Origin: Chara braunii
Lineage: Eukaryota; Streptophyta; Charophyceae; Charales; Characeae
NCBI GenBank assembly: GCA_003427395.1
Contig: BFEA01000311.1
Location: forward strand, 299,232 to 334,989
Length of the DNA stretch: 35,758 bases
Reading direction: 5' to 3'
Position numbers and translations under genes: made by a program. Numbering within the stretch: position 1 is the first letter of the stretch; every line of letters starts with the position of its first letter. Of the stretch, positions 9,841 to 20,902 are shown piece after piece. Under the pieces are notes generated by a model, which saw only the letters and a program-made list of their open reading frames with translations, made no database searches and was not told the origin of the DNA.

Positions 9841-9920
9841 ATGGAAGTCGAAGCGAATGAGACTCACTCCAGGGAACTGATAAGCACTGCTCTGATCTTG
9901 ACCATCCTCGGGGTGCTTAA

Positions 9921-10002
9921 AGTCTCGGCAACAGGTTTCGAACCAAGCACCTAACCAGTTAAATGCAGGCGTGAAACCTATTGACTTGGCTAACGAGAGA
10001 CT
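9921..10002 (-). ncRNA. tRNA-like sequence with Pol III A and B boxes (SINE head or tRNA pseudogene)
   Basis: On the minus strand, TAGCCAAGTCAATAGG (9992-9977) fits the internal Pol III A box and GGTTCGAAACC (9944-9934) fits the B box, in the right order and about 32 bp apart. AGTCTC and GAGACT at the two ends can form a closing stem. The D, anticodon and T stems pair poorly, so it is not a functional tRNA. A tRNA-derived SINE or a tRNA pseudogene is more likely; no poly(A) end was identified. Confidence 0.4.
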
Positions 10003-10629
10003 ACACGTTGAGGACCCTTTATGGGTTTAGTTACCGGCATGTACCGGTGCTCAACGATGAAAACCATCCATTGACTCGGAGAGTGGTAACCGATCCGTAG
10101 ACCTGTAGAACGAAGACAATTGGCAATGTGTGGGAAGTTTAGAACAAAAAATAACTAAAACTTTGAAGCATGAAAATAAGGAATAGTTTGAAGATGAAGG
10201 GGGAGATGAATGACTTTGAAGTAACATTAGGGTCACTACCAGCTAATGTATAGTATTGTCCATGGTCCAATAATTATTTCGCTGAGGATATTGTCCCTAA
10301 GGTAAAACTTAATTATCCGCCGATATACATTTTCTCCTATGCCTACCTCAGGCATTGTAGCTCTCACAAAGTGTATTCTCTCAGCAACTATCTTAGACTT
10401 TCTTTTCTGATGATTATATATGAATTCAAATATTCCAATGTATTGAATCTTCCTTGTTAATGCATAAAAATAATGCCTGCAATGTTTCAAAATTGTAAAC
10501 AGAACATACCATACTCCATAGGTTTTTATTTTTTACCTTCTTGTTGCTCTTATACTTCACATATCCCATAGTTATTTGTATAAATAGTTGAAATAAAAGT
10601 ACTATTAATATTATCAATCTTCAGAACAT
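10003..10629. other. Probable decayed retrotransposon 3' part, nothing named
   Basis: It lies downstream (minus strand) of the reverse transcriptase remnant, where RNase H and integrase would be expected. The minus-strand frame at 10236-10490 is open for 84 codons, but I see no convincing RNase H or integrase motif. Confidence 0.35.
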
Positions 10630-11495
10630 AGTAGTCAATAAGAGTTGTTTTCAATTGGTCGAAGGATTGTTTACGATCATGACTTTGTTAAAGTTTGTTC
10701 CCAATTATATCGAGTGAAATCAAGAAGGAAGTCGAGGGGATAGCCATGTTGCTATAATTATGAATGAACTGCTCATAGTATCCACCCAAACCTAAGAAGG
10801 ATTATACGTCAAAAAAATTGTGAAGAAGTCAATCCCTTACGATTCCAACTTCAATATCACGGAGCTTTAATCTCGCTTAGAGACTTCATGACCGAAGTAT
10901 GAGATCTTAGTTCAAAGGCGCTGAAAGCAAACTTATTGCTGGAATTATTAATATTAAACAAGCGAGTCTAAGCAACCTTTGCACAATCTTCATGTGGTTC
11001 ATATGTCTTTTTTAGGCTATATTAAAGATAATATGTAACTTACATAGACAATTGCAAACTTGTCGAAATAGTTATCAAACACTATTTATGGCACGCTGGA
11101 TGTTGTGATGTTTACAGAGGCATCAATATAAAGTTGTACAATTCATATTGAGTCTTGGAAAATAGTCTTATATTAATCCTTTAGCCATATCTATATTCAG
11201 CGATATTCGTATTTTACATTATTTTCGTTGATATGTCTACGAGGTCGTCGATGCTCGATAGGGGCTTAGCATCAATAATCCTAATAATGTTGAGGTCTCT
11301 ATAGTCAATATATATTCGCAATTCACCTGCCTTCTTATGCACAAACAAAGCAAGTGACTCCTAAGGAAAGATAATCCTACCTTTTTGAGTAAATTCCTCG
11401 AGTTATTCGTGAAACTTATCAAAAATCTATATGAAACATCTTAGGTTTTATCCTTAGAAGTCTTACTCCTTGAAACTATTTCTATGACGTGTTCT
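10630..11495 (-). pseudogene. Ty3/gypsy-type reverse transcriptase remnant
   Basis: Reading the minus strand across frames gives an RT in the expected order. EFTQKGRI (about 11400) precedes LALFVHKKAGELRIYIDYRD (11304-11363), then PLSSIDDLVD (11239-11268). These match the family's conserved SPxLFVKKKDGxLRxCxDYRxLN and PLPRIDDLLD. Next come FDNYFDKFAIVYVSYIL (about 11026-11080), where the catalytic YxDD should be, then FLGLGGYYEQFIHNYSNMAI (10741-10799) and FDQLKTTLI (about 10640-10666). Stops and frameshifts interrupt nearly every block, and the active site reads YVSY, so it is dead. No protease, integrase, LTR or primer-binding site was recognised. Confidence 0.8.
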
Positions 11496-12779
11496 ATTCT
11501 CTACTTACTCCTTTGTAGGTTCATCTTGAAGGTTTTCGAACTCAACAATATTTTTTTTTTTTCATATTTATTTTTCCCTCCAGTAGCTTATGAATCTATA
11601 ATTGTTCTCCGTCACAAATGTTAGGTATACACTTTTTAGTTTTTGTTTTAAATAATTGTAAAATAAACTGAAAGTAATATATACATATGGTTGATTAAGG
11701 TGATAAGGTTAATACCTCTTGCACGATAAGCGTTTTACTTTACAAGTCTTCTGCCTAAGAGTTTTTTATCTCATTTAATAATTGGTTTAACTGCTGCTAA
11801 TGAAGACATACCTTGTACAATATAGAAAGGTAGTTGCTAACCATAATATATACTTTTTGCCTTTTTTGTCGTTCACTCGAGAAAGAGCAGGCTGTGTCTT
11901 TCATACAATATTTTATCTTGATTACAATGTTTTTAGTTTTGGTTTTCTGATCGAGCAAGTTTTTGTATGTTTTCTTAAGATGCAACTTTTGTAACTTGCA
12001 GTCAACTCGTATAACTAGAAGTGACTTCTATCTTTATTGAAGTCGAACTTTCTCTTCATTGACCTCAACCTTTACTCAGACCAACTAACTATAATTAAAA
12101 TTCATTTTTGCTCCTAAAAAAAATTACTTACATGTTGAGTGCGGAGGATCTCGTTGTCAACTGTCATTAGAGGGTAGTTCCTGAGTCAGTAGGATCTCGT
12201 TGCCAGATTATAAGGTTGAGGGAGGTATGTATGAGTTTGTCAGTTCTACTTATTTTCCCTCACAAAATCATATTGAAAAAACTACACCTACCACTGACCT
12301 TAATTGTTTTTCTCTGCAGAGATCTTCTTAATCTGACCTATTTCACCATATCACATGATTGCTCTATTGACTCTATGGTGATTCCATCACGACATTTCGT
12401 TGTCCTTTATTGCAATGACATTTTTATTTTCAGTGTCATTTTCTTGTTTCACATTTCTCAACTCTACATCTTTCTCAGTGGAACACCCTTCCTATGTATG
12501 GACATGTGGCAAGAGAGCTGTTCCGGTTTTAGTGTGTAACAATTTTTTCCTTTCTGGTATAATCCCTTTGCTGCAATAGCCTCCGTCGTTACCTCGTTTA
12601 TCCTACACTTAAGTTTCTAAATGCAAACCCTTCTATGAGAATGAAGTATGGGTATGAAAACTGCACTAAGCCTCAATTACCAAAAAATGACTAACGTGAC
12701 TTGGCAATATCCTTCAAATACTTCTTAAGAGTTGCTCCAAAATATTGTTCACAATTTGAATAAAAACAACGGATCCTCC
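11496..12779. other. AT-rich, probably decayed retrotransposon; no domain recognised
   Basis: It lies upstream of the RT on the minus strand, where gag and protease would sit. Stops are frequent; I found no CCHC knuckle or DSGA-type protease motif. The longest plus-strand frame (12216-12539, 107 codons) has no recognisable family. Confidence 0.35.
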
Positions 12780-13215
12780 ACCCTTTTGTCAAGCCCTTAA
12801 AGCCTGTTTTGACGAACTTCATAAACTCAATCAGGCTATATCTTATTGCTAATGTTGTAAGGTTTTCATTTAAACCTACTTCTACCATTTTTTGGTTTAG
12901 CCAATTTTTTTCTCCCTAGCCACTTACAATGTTGTTACCATAATTGGATATTCCGATGCGGTGTATTGTATCTCTGTGAAGATTTTCCACCCTTTTTGTC
13001 AAGGTTGTATATTTTTTTGCTTCATCTAATACTTTTTATGTCACTGTCAGATCCTTAAAAACTGTTTTGACAAACTTCATGAGTTATAACACACTTTATT
13101 GCTAGTGTTGTAAGGTTTCCATGTATACCTATTTTTTTATTTTTATTTTTTTAACCAATTTTGTGTTTTTCTACGCACCGACAATGTTGTTATCACTTCT
13201 CGACATTCCGTTTAT
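12780..13215 (-). repeat. Diverged direct repeat, period about 255 bp
   Basis: CTGTTTTGACGAACTTCAT (12803) recurs as CTGTTTTGACAAACTTCAT (13062), TGTTGTAAGGTTTTCAT (12853) as TGTTGTAAGGTTTCCAT (13107), and CAATGTTGTTACCAT (12928) as CAATGTTGTTATCAC (13185). Two units of roughly 180 bp recognisable length. On the minus strand unit one is open (65 codons, 12691-12888), unit two is broken. Possibly a duplicated segment of the decayed retrotransposon. Confidence 0.65.
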
Positions 13216-14042
13216 ACTTTTTTTTTTTTTTTTTTAAACAAGTGGGTTTAATGCCCTCTTAGCTGTTATGGCGGGATATCCTTTGAAGATGTTCTTTACA
13301 TTTTGCCTAGTTGTGGCAAACACGACCTACCTTAGCTCTCAATCACTAGCCGGCACGGATGCTACTTTCTCAGCATACATGTGTTGAAGTAGCATAGCGT
13401 TATCCACCAAGAACTAAAAAACCTTTGGACTATCCCATATTTTTTATTTATTCTAGGTAAACATTTGGGCAGATCGGCGAGCAGTGTCTTCAGATACCCT
13501 TCAACAACAACCCCGAACTGCGTAGATCTTAATTTCCTGAACGAATACATAGACTAATGTGACCTTGACCTTTTTTTAAAATAGGCTGGACCACATTTTC
13601 AATAAGATGAACTTTACGAAGGACCCTGCCAACTTGCATTAAATTGACCCTCGTGGCATGCAGTCTCTATATGAAAAAAATGAGTTCCCTCGGGCTATGT
13701 TTAACACAACCCCGCTACCATCTAATGTGGATGGAGCTTGAAAATAGGCACTCATAGGTTATGCGTCACAAATTGGTGATAGAAAGGTAAGGAAAAAAAA
13801 TGGTGTAGTTGGTAAACGAAACTTAACTAAAGATTTTATGTTTCGGGACGTTGCACTCATGTTCAACAGGTGCAAGTTCTTAAGAATAAGTAGAAGCATC
13901 TAACATAGCGTATATAATCCCTCATACCTATTGTCTTCCCCTGCAAAGGTGAACCACAAAACAAATGACTACTTCATTTTTACAGCCTGCGAGACTGTGG
14001 AAAAAAAAAATAGACGTTGGTAATATTGGAGTTTTGTAGAGT
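13216..14042. other. No gene or named repeat seen
   Basis: AT-rich with T-tract 13220-13235 and A-tracts. No open frame above about 62 codons. Confidence 0.4.
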
Positions 14043-14050
14043 AATATTGT

Positions 14051-14340
14051 CTAGGCTATCAGAGTGGTCAGGGACCAATTGCCCGGCTAGGCCAAAAAAA
14101 AAAAAAAAAAAAAATTATAAATGATTTTTTAACTAGATTTATTATTTTAAATTTGGTAAATAGTTTGGTTATGACCCCAAGGCAAAACTTGTTCAATTTA
14201 TTTTTTTGCATAATATAATATTTGTTTCGCATTTTTTGTACTGTGTTTCCCCCCCCCCCTCACTAGGACCTTCCCTTGTCTTTGCACAGTCGGGCTGCCT
14301 GGGAAAAAAAGGTGACTCGGGCGCCCGACTAGTGGCGAAG
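14051..14340 (-). mobile_element. Family A element, complete (A3)
   Basis: 290 bp, starting CTAGGCTATCAGAGTGGTC. The reversed core is at about 14150-14220 (AAATTTGGTAAATAGTTTGG, ATGACCCCAAGGCAAAACTT). The right arm is GGTGACTCGGGCGCCCGACT then AGTGGC. Likely target duplication AATATTGT (14043-14050) / AATATTAC (14341-14348), 6 of 8. Length agrees with A2. Confidence 0.7.
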
Positions 14341-15216
14341 AATATTACATATTAGAAAAAATATATTTGAAGAACAATTAAACATAATTGTATAATGGGC
14401 ACCTCGATGAGTTAATAATTTTTTTTTTTTTTGACTCTTTTATTTTTTTTCTTTTTGCTAAGTAATATTACATATTAAAAGAAAAAAAAACAATGATACA
14501 TGGTTGTATAATGAGCATCTCAATAAATGAATAAAAGTTTTATTTTATTTTATCGAACGTTTTTATTTTCATTTCTCTAAATAATTGATAATATTGTTAA
14601 TTTTATTAGATAGAACTTATAGATAGGTTGACTTATTTGTTAATTGGGGTCTTAGTAAGTTAATATTCATTATTCAACAACTAAGATTGTAATATAGTAC
14701 GGCATCGTATATTATATCATTATACATTTTTAATATAATATATTTATATGATTATCTACTGTATATTATATTGTAGTGGACCTATAGGTCCAATAAATTA
14801 ATATAGATGTTAAGAAAATAGTAATTTAGCGTAAATTGTCTTTTTTTTTGTCTAACAAAATTGAGCTTTCTTAAAAAACTATAGTTTTTAGCAATCGTGA
14901 ACCTAACATATGGCATTACAAATATTGATCTATGAATATATATATATTTTTTGTTGGGCGGAATCCTCGAATATATTCAAACAATACTTGGAACCCAACA
15001 TTTTTGGATGATGAACCATTAATATTGTGGGGACAAAAAAAATGTTTTAAATATATTACACATTTTTTTAAGTTTAATTTCATTTCACGAGAAAAATGTT
15101 ATTTTAAATTAAATATCAGCTTTGAAATGCTAATCACTAAGAGACAGTGAAGTAGACTAAGATCAAAATAAAGGAAGGCGAAAAGCAGAAAAAGGATCAT
15201 AACCCACATAATAGGT
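14341..15216. other. Very AT-rich DNA, nothing recognised
   Basis: Two similar stretches (AGTGGCGAAGAATATTACAT near 14331, CTAAGTAATATTACATATTA near 14459, each followed by CATAATTGTATAATGGGCA-like text) suggest a short local duplication. The plus-strand frame 14932-15150 is AT-rich and not convincing. Confidence 0.35.
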
Positions 15217-15486
15217 TATGGATACCAGATGGGCTGCCAGGGTCACCCTATTTTCTCGGTTGGCCTGACCGTGCAAGAACCAGAAAAAGGCCTTTGCCAA
15301 AAAAAAAAAAAAAAAAGGTCCAAAAATAGACTATGTTATGCAAAAGAATAAACTAAACAACGTTCCCCTCAAGGTCACATCGAAAAACTTTACCAAATTT
15401 AAAATAAAAAATCAAAATAACAAATAATTTTTATTTTTTTTAAGGTCCAGCCGGGCAAGTGGTCCTGGGTCACTCTAGTAGCCTAG
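15217..15486 (+). mobile_element. Family A element (A4)
   Basis: Right TIR on the other strand is CTAGGCTACTAGAGTGACCC. The left end is diverged (GGATACCAGATGGGCTGCC, then GGGTCACC). The core is at about 15336-15425 (AAACAACGTTCCCCTCAAGG, CACATCGAAAAACTTTACCA). No target duplication is visible. Confidence 0.7.
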
Positions 15487-16388
15487 GAAACTGATACAAT
15501 GTCCTTTTTTTTTTCTTCTTTTTTTTCCTTTGGGTTCCTTTCTTGTTGCTCTCAATCTCATTAATCATCCAGTAATCTTTATGTTTGAGGAAGAACCCTG
15601 CGACCACAAACTAGCACAATGCAAAATGCATGCGTCAATCCTGACAAGTTAGTCTTTTGTAGTATTGCAGCACTTGGACCTACCTCCGGTTGCTTCCTCA
15701 GGTGGTTGATATTTAATGAGTTAGATGTCTTGCAACCAGAGTGTGTATTAACCCAGTTAGCCCTAAAAGCTTCAAAAGAAATATTCAGTTATCGTGCCCT
15801 TGTCGACATATTCTTTATTTGTTGGTCATGATTCTGACAGGCATAATATTTAAGAGTGCGCTAATGACTAATATTTTACTCTTTAGCTTGATTGTTATCT
15901 CTTCCTAAGGCCTACTTTGGCAGCAACAGTCAAATGAATGAATTTTACGTGCTTGAAAGCCTATCTATATGCCGCACCAGGTTGCCAGGACGCGAAGGCT
16001 TCATGCCCTTCGGGAGGCCATTCCGCTGGAGTGGGTGGGGTGCAGGACAGACGAAGAAAGAGTAAGAGGAGTAGATTGTTGTGCGAGGGTTGCGACAACG
16101 TTCTAGCAGTAACAATAATAGGTGATGAGCCTAATGTAATCTATACGATGACGCAACGTAGCTACATCCTTTGTTACTTTATCTATAACATCCACTGTCT
16201 GCCTCTTGGAGACAACAATATCCTCCGCATTAAATTATAAACCATCTAAGACGAGAGGGCGTAAACCTACCATATCGTTAGGTGAAAAACATTGTCTCAT
16301 ATAACCACTTTAACTCTATGACGTAGACTTTCTTGTCCATTTCTTGATTACGGTCCCTCTATCCCAGCCATTATCCGATTGTTGCTAT
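15487..16388. other. No gene recognised
   Basis: Plus-strand frames at 15619-15831 and 15938-16240 have mixed composition but match nothing I know and show no splice-linked partner. They could be chance or decayed. Confidence 0.35.
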
Positions 16389-16396
16389 CCCCTAAT

Positions 16397-16746
16397 CTGC
16401 GTAGCACGACGAACGTGTTCACGCCCCTTCACGTTCGAGCGAACGTGTTCGCGCGTTCGCATGAATAGCTCGCGAACATGTGCGGGCAAACATTTGTTTT
16501 GTCCGTTAAAAAAAATATACATATATATTATTTCGATTTTTGATTTTTAACTCATGATTGGCTACGAATTTGATCATGATTCCTAGGAAAAAGTTGCTTA
16601 TATTGTTATTTTACATCACTTATATTGTTTTTAGATTTTTCGGAGAACGTTTTTTTGTTTTTTTTAAATATTTTTTATGTTCGCGTTCGGAGGGTTTCGG
16701 ACGCTTGTTCGCGTTCGCCTCCGAACACGAACACGGTGCTACGTAG
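16397..16746. mobile_element. Family C element, complete (C1), 8-bp TSD
   Basis: 350 bp. Left TIR CTGCGTAGCACGACGAACGT; right TIR on the other strand CTACGTAGCACCGTGTTCGT. Target duplication CCCCTAAT (16389-16396) / GCCCTAAT (16747-16754), 7 of 8. Both arms are packed with GTTCGCG/CGAACACG motifs. The middle (reverse strand) carries a diverged form of the shared core: TGTAAAATAACAATATAAGC, AACTTTTTCCTAGG, AAATTCGTAGCCAATCATGA (16550-16625). Confidence 0.8.
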
Positions 16747-16754
16747 GCCCTAAT

Positions 16755-18312
16755 TTAGTTTGTCGATGCACTACCCTCCCACACAATATATGTACATACA
16801 TTAACATATTATTAATAAAGGTTTGAGTTGATCAAGGATGAACTTCAGTAACATATCAATGTCCCTACATCCTCGTCATCATCATACCGTTGTGGCCATG
16901 GTAAATTATGGCAGGCCACCATCTGCAACCATTGCTCCGAAAAGACTACGACGAACGGGCATCCCAAGAGGAGGTGAAACAAAGTCTCTTAATTGGTATG
17001 ACAAACCTTGCACGTGGTATCTTCGTGGTGGTTTATTTTGATCAGCTATTCCATCGTGGGTGTCGCAAGATGTGGCACTGACCACGACAAACCTGGTTGA
17101 CTCTGATCCGACAAGGAGAACACCAAGGTACAGTACGTCGCCCATTCCACAAACGTAAACCCATGATTATATCTCCTCATCAGTCACCCAGCCACGCTTG
17201 GCCCATGTGGCATCGAGTGCTCCCTCGACAACATACAATAGCAGTTGTGTAAGGTAAAATGCCTTAGTAGTCACGTGATGTAGCGCATGCGGAGGACAAA
17301 GACTACCTTGTGGGGGGTTCCCAATTGCAGGGGTGGCAATGTTGTATTGTTTTTGTGGCATCGATCACGATCTGCCTCTATCTTGCAGCATCATGATTGC
17401 ATACACAACCTTACGAGGTACCTGCCACAACCCTCCAGGCAATGGATGTAGAGGTTCCTCCATCCCTGATCGACCACCAGGAGCCCGCCGTGATCTCCAA
17501 CCATAGTCATTGCTGTGTTGTCGTAGGTCGGATTGCTTCCGCAATTAGCGCCGAGATCAATTATGGTGATTGTACAAATTTTATTCTGAACATTTATTTT
17601 TTTCTTACTTATGTGGATTGTAGCAAATGAGTAATGTTGTATATCCTTAATAAATCATCCAAAACTAAGTGTAAGAAACTTATTATTTTCACTTTAAGAA
17701 TGAGAAAGTTTTGTCTTGCTAGATTTCAATACTAACTACATGTGAGAATTTTCAAAGAGATCAAGAATATTCTGCATAAATCTTAGGCAATGGCCACGAC
17801 ATCATACTTGGGTGGTGGCCACGAAACTAGTTCAATTGAAAGATGGCAGAAGTATGCCTTGAGATGAACCTTATAACATTTGCGACAAAAATACTTTAGT
17901 AAAAGTTTGAAAGTTCGTCAAGTCATGCTTTTAAAGATTCGTTTGTTATAATAAAGATGTAAGAGACATGAATGAGTAAATGAATATATGAAACTTGATC
18001 GTTTACACCACTTAACCCTCAACGAGTAAACAATATCGCTCGCGTGAGCAGGTATTGGGGCTTTTAGATCACAAGTCACACAAAGTTGATGCCGATGGAA
18101 CAGAAACTTGATAGTGATGATTTTCATGTTATTCGTATTTAAGAATTAATATGAAAATGATCATATCTATAGGTTTCGACATGATTTTTCTTAGAAACAA
18201 TAAAAATTTTCTTTAAAGAGATGTATGAATTTCAAATATTTCTTTATTTATTTATGACCAATCTCAGAGGTTGTACAGTACACATGGCTTGCAACCACAA
18301 ATAAAATAGCAA
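16755..18312 (-). other. No named gene; possible decayed coding DNA on minus strand
   Basis: Between about 16906 and 17600 the minus strand has successive open frames (79 codons ending at 16906, 64 codons ending at 17167) with ordinary amino-acid composition, separated by one or two stops. I recognise no domain; a decayed transposon protein is possible. From 17640 on it is AT-rich without open frames. Confidence 0.3.
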
Positions 18313-18918
18313 TAGCAAGGTTGTGCAGCACACCGAACGACCTCGAAATTTTCACGAATGCTCAAACACGTTCGGGTGTTCGACCGAACGCCTCTTGAAC
18401 GTGTTCGGTTAAACATATTTTTTTAAAGTTTTTATTCTTATTTATTTTTACTCGAGTTTAACTATAAATTTGAAGATGGTTCCCAAAAAAAAAAAAAAAA
18501 ATTATTTTACCTAATATATATTTTTTAACTTTCTCGAAAACATATTATTTTTAAATATTTTTATGTTAACGTTTGGAGGGTTTTGACCTACGTAGCACAG
18601 CGTTCGCGTTCGGAGGCGAACACGAACATGTTCGCCTGAACGTGGACAAGTTCCCAAAACCCTCCAAACGCGAACATAAAAAAAAAAAAAAAAAAAAGTT
18701 CTCAGAAAAATCCGAAAAAATATATTTATGTAAAATAACAATACAAACAACTTTTGCCTTGGAGTAAGTTCAAATTCTTAGCCAATCATGAGTTAAACAT
18801 CAAAAACCGAAAACAATATATATATATACAGGGTTACTGGCGTTCGGGACGGGCCGAACGCGCGAATGTACGGGACCCCTTCGGAAGGCGTTCGGCCGTT
18901 CGGGCCAAACACGGACCA

Positions 18919-18953
<35 letters not shown>

Positions 18954-18954
18954 N
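18954..18954. other. Single ambiguous base (N) at a poly(A)/hexamer junction
   Basis: The only N in the window, after 35 A residues and directly before AGTTCCAGTTCC. It marks a join or unresolved base. Confidence 0.95.
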
Positions 18955-19140
18955 AGTTCCAGTTCCAGTTCCAAATTCTGGTTATGAGTTCCATTTCCAA
19001 TTCCAGTTCAAAATTCTGGTTAAAGGTTCTGGTCCTAGTTCCAGTTCCAGTTCCAAATTCTGGTTATGAGTTCCATTTCCAATTCCAGTTCAAAATTCTG
19101 GTTAAAGGTTTTGGTCCTAGTTCCAGTTCCAGTTCCAGGA
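18955..19140 (+). repeat. 82-bp tandem repeat built from AGTTCC hexamers
   Basis: Unit 1 18955-19036, unit 2 19037-19118, partial third to 19140. The two full units are almost identical: both contain CCAAATTCTGGTTATGAG and GGTTAAAGGTT(C/T)TGGTCCT. Related text recurs near 35600 (CCAAATTCTGGTTACAAG). Confidence 0.9.
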
Positions 19141-19261
19141 TCAGTTTCACAATTGTGAGGTGGGCGGCAGAACTTCCTTGGGAGGGGAGATCGTTAGGCA
19201 GGTCTGATTTGTGGACAAAGACGCCATCATGGGTCCGCCATTGAAATCAGGATTATCAACG

Positions 19262-19745
19262 CCAGGAGGCGGAGGCAAAGGGGTAAGAATCCCATTCGCT
19301 CAGAGCCTAACACTCCTCCCTGTCCTCTCCAGGGCACCCTTGCTCTCCTTCCTCCCTCTTAAACCACCAGTACTTGGCCCATAGATCGGCCTCGGGGCCC
19401 CTCACATTAACATGCTGTGACTTTTGGGGCCGTGCGTCTGTCGATACATCTCATCAATGGCCTTTGTCGCGTTTGCAGCATCCGAAACTTGCGGCGAGGG
19501 ACCCACGGCTGATGTATGGGCCAAATGCTGGCGGTTTAAGGCCGAACCTGACACCACATTTCCTTCTTATGCTCTCCAGCACCCTCACTATCCCCCAACC
19601 CTGGCCCCTTTCCCCTCTCCCTCCCTCTTCCTCACACCTGATTGCATGAGGCCAGGAGACAAAGGCAAACTTAAGGCCTAAGAATCCTCTTTGGCCAGAA
19701 GACAGAACCAGACATTCCTCCCTGTTCTCCCCTAGTACACGCTCT
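19262..19745 (+). repeat. Two-copy direct repeat, offset about 390 bp
   Basis: 19262-19350 and about 19652-19745 share CCAGGAG, GGCAAA, TAAGAATCC, ACATTCCTCCCTGTTCTC / ACACTCCTCCCTGTCCTC and GCTCTCC in the same order. They flank the TTAA element at 19359-19540. Confidence 0.6.
19359..19540. mobile_element. TTAA-bounded element (T3)
   Basis: Left CTTAAACCACCAGTACTTGG; right on the other strand CTTAAACCGCCAGCATTTGG. The TIRs continue through CCCATAGATC/CCCATACATC, about 27 of 32 matched. About 182 bp. No long frame of its own. Confidence 0.75.
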
Positions 19746-19973
19746 CCCTCCCTTGTCAGCCCCTTTCATTTCAGGGCATTCTCACACTAGCACTTTCCAG
19801 AATGCATTTGACTGCACGTCCGGCCAGGCCTAAGGTGGCACACGAGTGAAAACGAGAAAACGGCCGTCACCTTTCGTTCCAGCTGCTGGCTGGCAGCAGG
19901 AACAACATAGAGGGCGGTCCGTCGCCAACCAACAAATTTCCCCCACCCGTTCCTGCTGCCTCCAGACTCCCGC

Positions 19974-20228
19974 ACTCCCTGCGCCCTCTTCTCTCTCCGT
20001 TTCCCGGCTTCCCCTCTCCTCTCGCACCACCCAATTTGGATACCCATCCCTGATAAAATAAGCAACAGGAAGTCAACCCTCGAAGAGTTCCTCCCCCCCC
20101 CTCCAACCCCACACTCCCTGCGCCCTCTTCTCTCTCCGTTTCCCTCCTTCCCCTCTCCTCCTGCACCACCGGATTTGGATACCCATCCCTGATAAAATAA
20201 GCAAAAAGAAGTCAACCCTCGAAGAGTC
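19974..20228 (+). repeat. Tandem duplication, 139-bp period
   Basis: Unit 1 starts at 19974 and unit 2 at 20113, both ACTCCCTGCGCCCTCTTCTC then GGATACCCATCCCTGATAAA and GTCAACCCTCGAAGAGT. About 90% similar. After unit 2 the end motif GAAGAGTCCCCCC repeats once more. Recent local duplication; the long minus-strand frame here (142 codons) is a by-product. Confidence 0.85.
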
Positions 20229-20390
20229 CCCCCAAAAAGGGAAGAGTCCCCCCCAAAAGGGAATTACTCCGGTGACTCCAGGACCTGTCTTTTTTGTTTT
20301 TGTTTTTTTTTAAAACAGGAAAGCCAGACCAGCGTCACTAGGGAAGGGGATACGAACAGCCTCCCCTAGTGCGAGGTCCGGTTGCTCCAA

Positions 20391-20440
20391 TCTATTGGTG
20401 GGGAGCCACACCTGCTGGAAAATGGGTCCAGCGTCCCATT
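20391..20440 (+). repeat. 50-bp repeat F, copy 1
   Basis: TCTATTGGTGGGGAGC, CACCTGCTGGAAAATGGGTC then CAGCGTCCC. Other copies at 20855-20902 and 34065-34112. Weaker similarity extends downstream to about 20500 (CTGCCAGCATTGACTG against CTGCCAGCACTGATTA near 34141). Confidence 0.75.
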
Positions 20441-20556
20441 TGAACAGTTGATAAACAGCAGAGGGTAAATGAGAATCTGGCTGCCAGCATTGACTGCCCC
20501 AGTGAGACTGGGAGGTTAACTGAGCAGCTGCTAAGTATGTCACTGTATGTGTAATG

Positions 20557-20563
<7 letters not shown>

Positions 20564-20647
<84 letters not shown>
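20564..20647. repeat. (CT)n then (AT)n microsatellite
   Basis: About 31 CT units followed by about 10 AT units, directly abutting the 98-bp palindrome. Confidence 0.95.
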
Positions 20648-20745
20648 CTCCCTCTCTGCCTACGGTTTACCGGGCAGTTCTATTTGACGATATATATATA
20701 TATCGTCAAATAGAACTGCCCGGTAAACCGTAGGCGGAGAGGGAG
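20648..20745. repeat. Near-perfect 98-bp palindrome, 49-bp arms
   Basis: Arms start CTCCCTCTCTGCCTACGG and meet at GACGATATATATATATATCG then TC. Only one mismatch (20657/20736) and no loop. As DNA it could form a cruciform, as RNA a 49-bp hairpin. No coding content and no homologue in this window, though ATAGAACTGCCCGGT resembles ATAGAACGCCCGGT at 21381. Confidence 0.9.
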
Positions 20746-20854
20746 AAGAGGACAACAAACGAGGGGCTGTGATATATATAATTAAACTGGCTGAGACTGT
20801 TAGTGGTGTTGTTATGAGCTCATCCACCGCTAACAGCCCAGCTAGTGGCTCCGG

Positions 20855-20902
20855 TCTATTGGTGGGGAGCTGCACCTACTGGAAAACGGGTCCAGCGTCC
20901 CT
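20855..20902 (+). repeat. 50-bp repeat F, copy 2
   Basis: TCTATTGGTGGGGAGCTGCA, CTACTGGAAAACGGGTCCAG, CGTCCCTCG. 464 bp from copy 1, same strand. Confidence 0.75.

Noticed and set aside
18955-19140. CRISPR array
   Set aside because: The repeats are contiguous 82-bp units without unique spacers, in eukaryotic DNA.
19787-20215. 142-codon minus-strand frame
   Set aside because: It is produced by the 139-bp tandem duplication (139 bp does not preserve the frame, yet both copies are open by composition), and several other frames overlap it.
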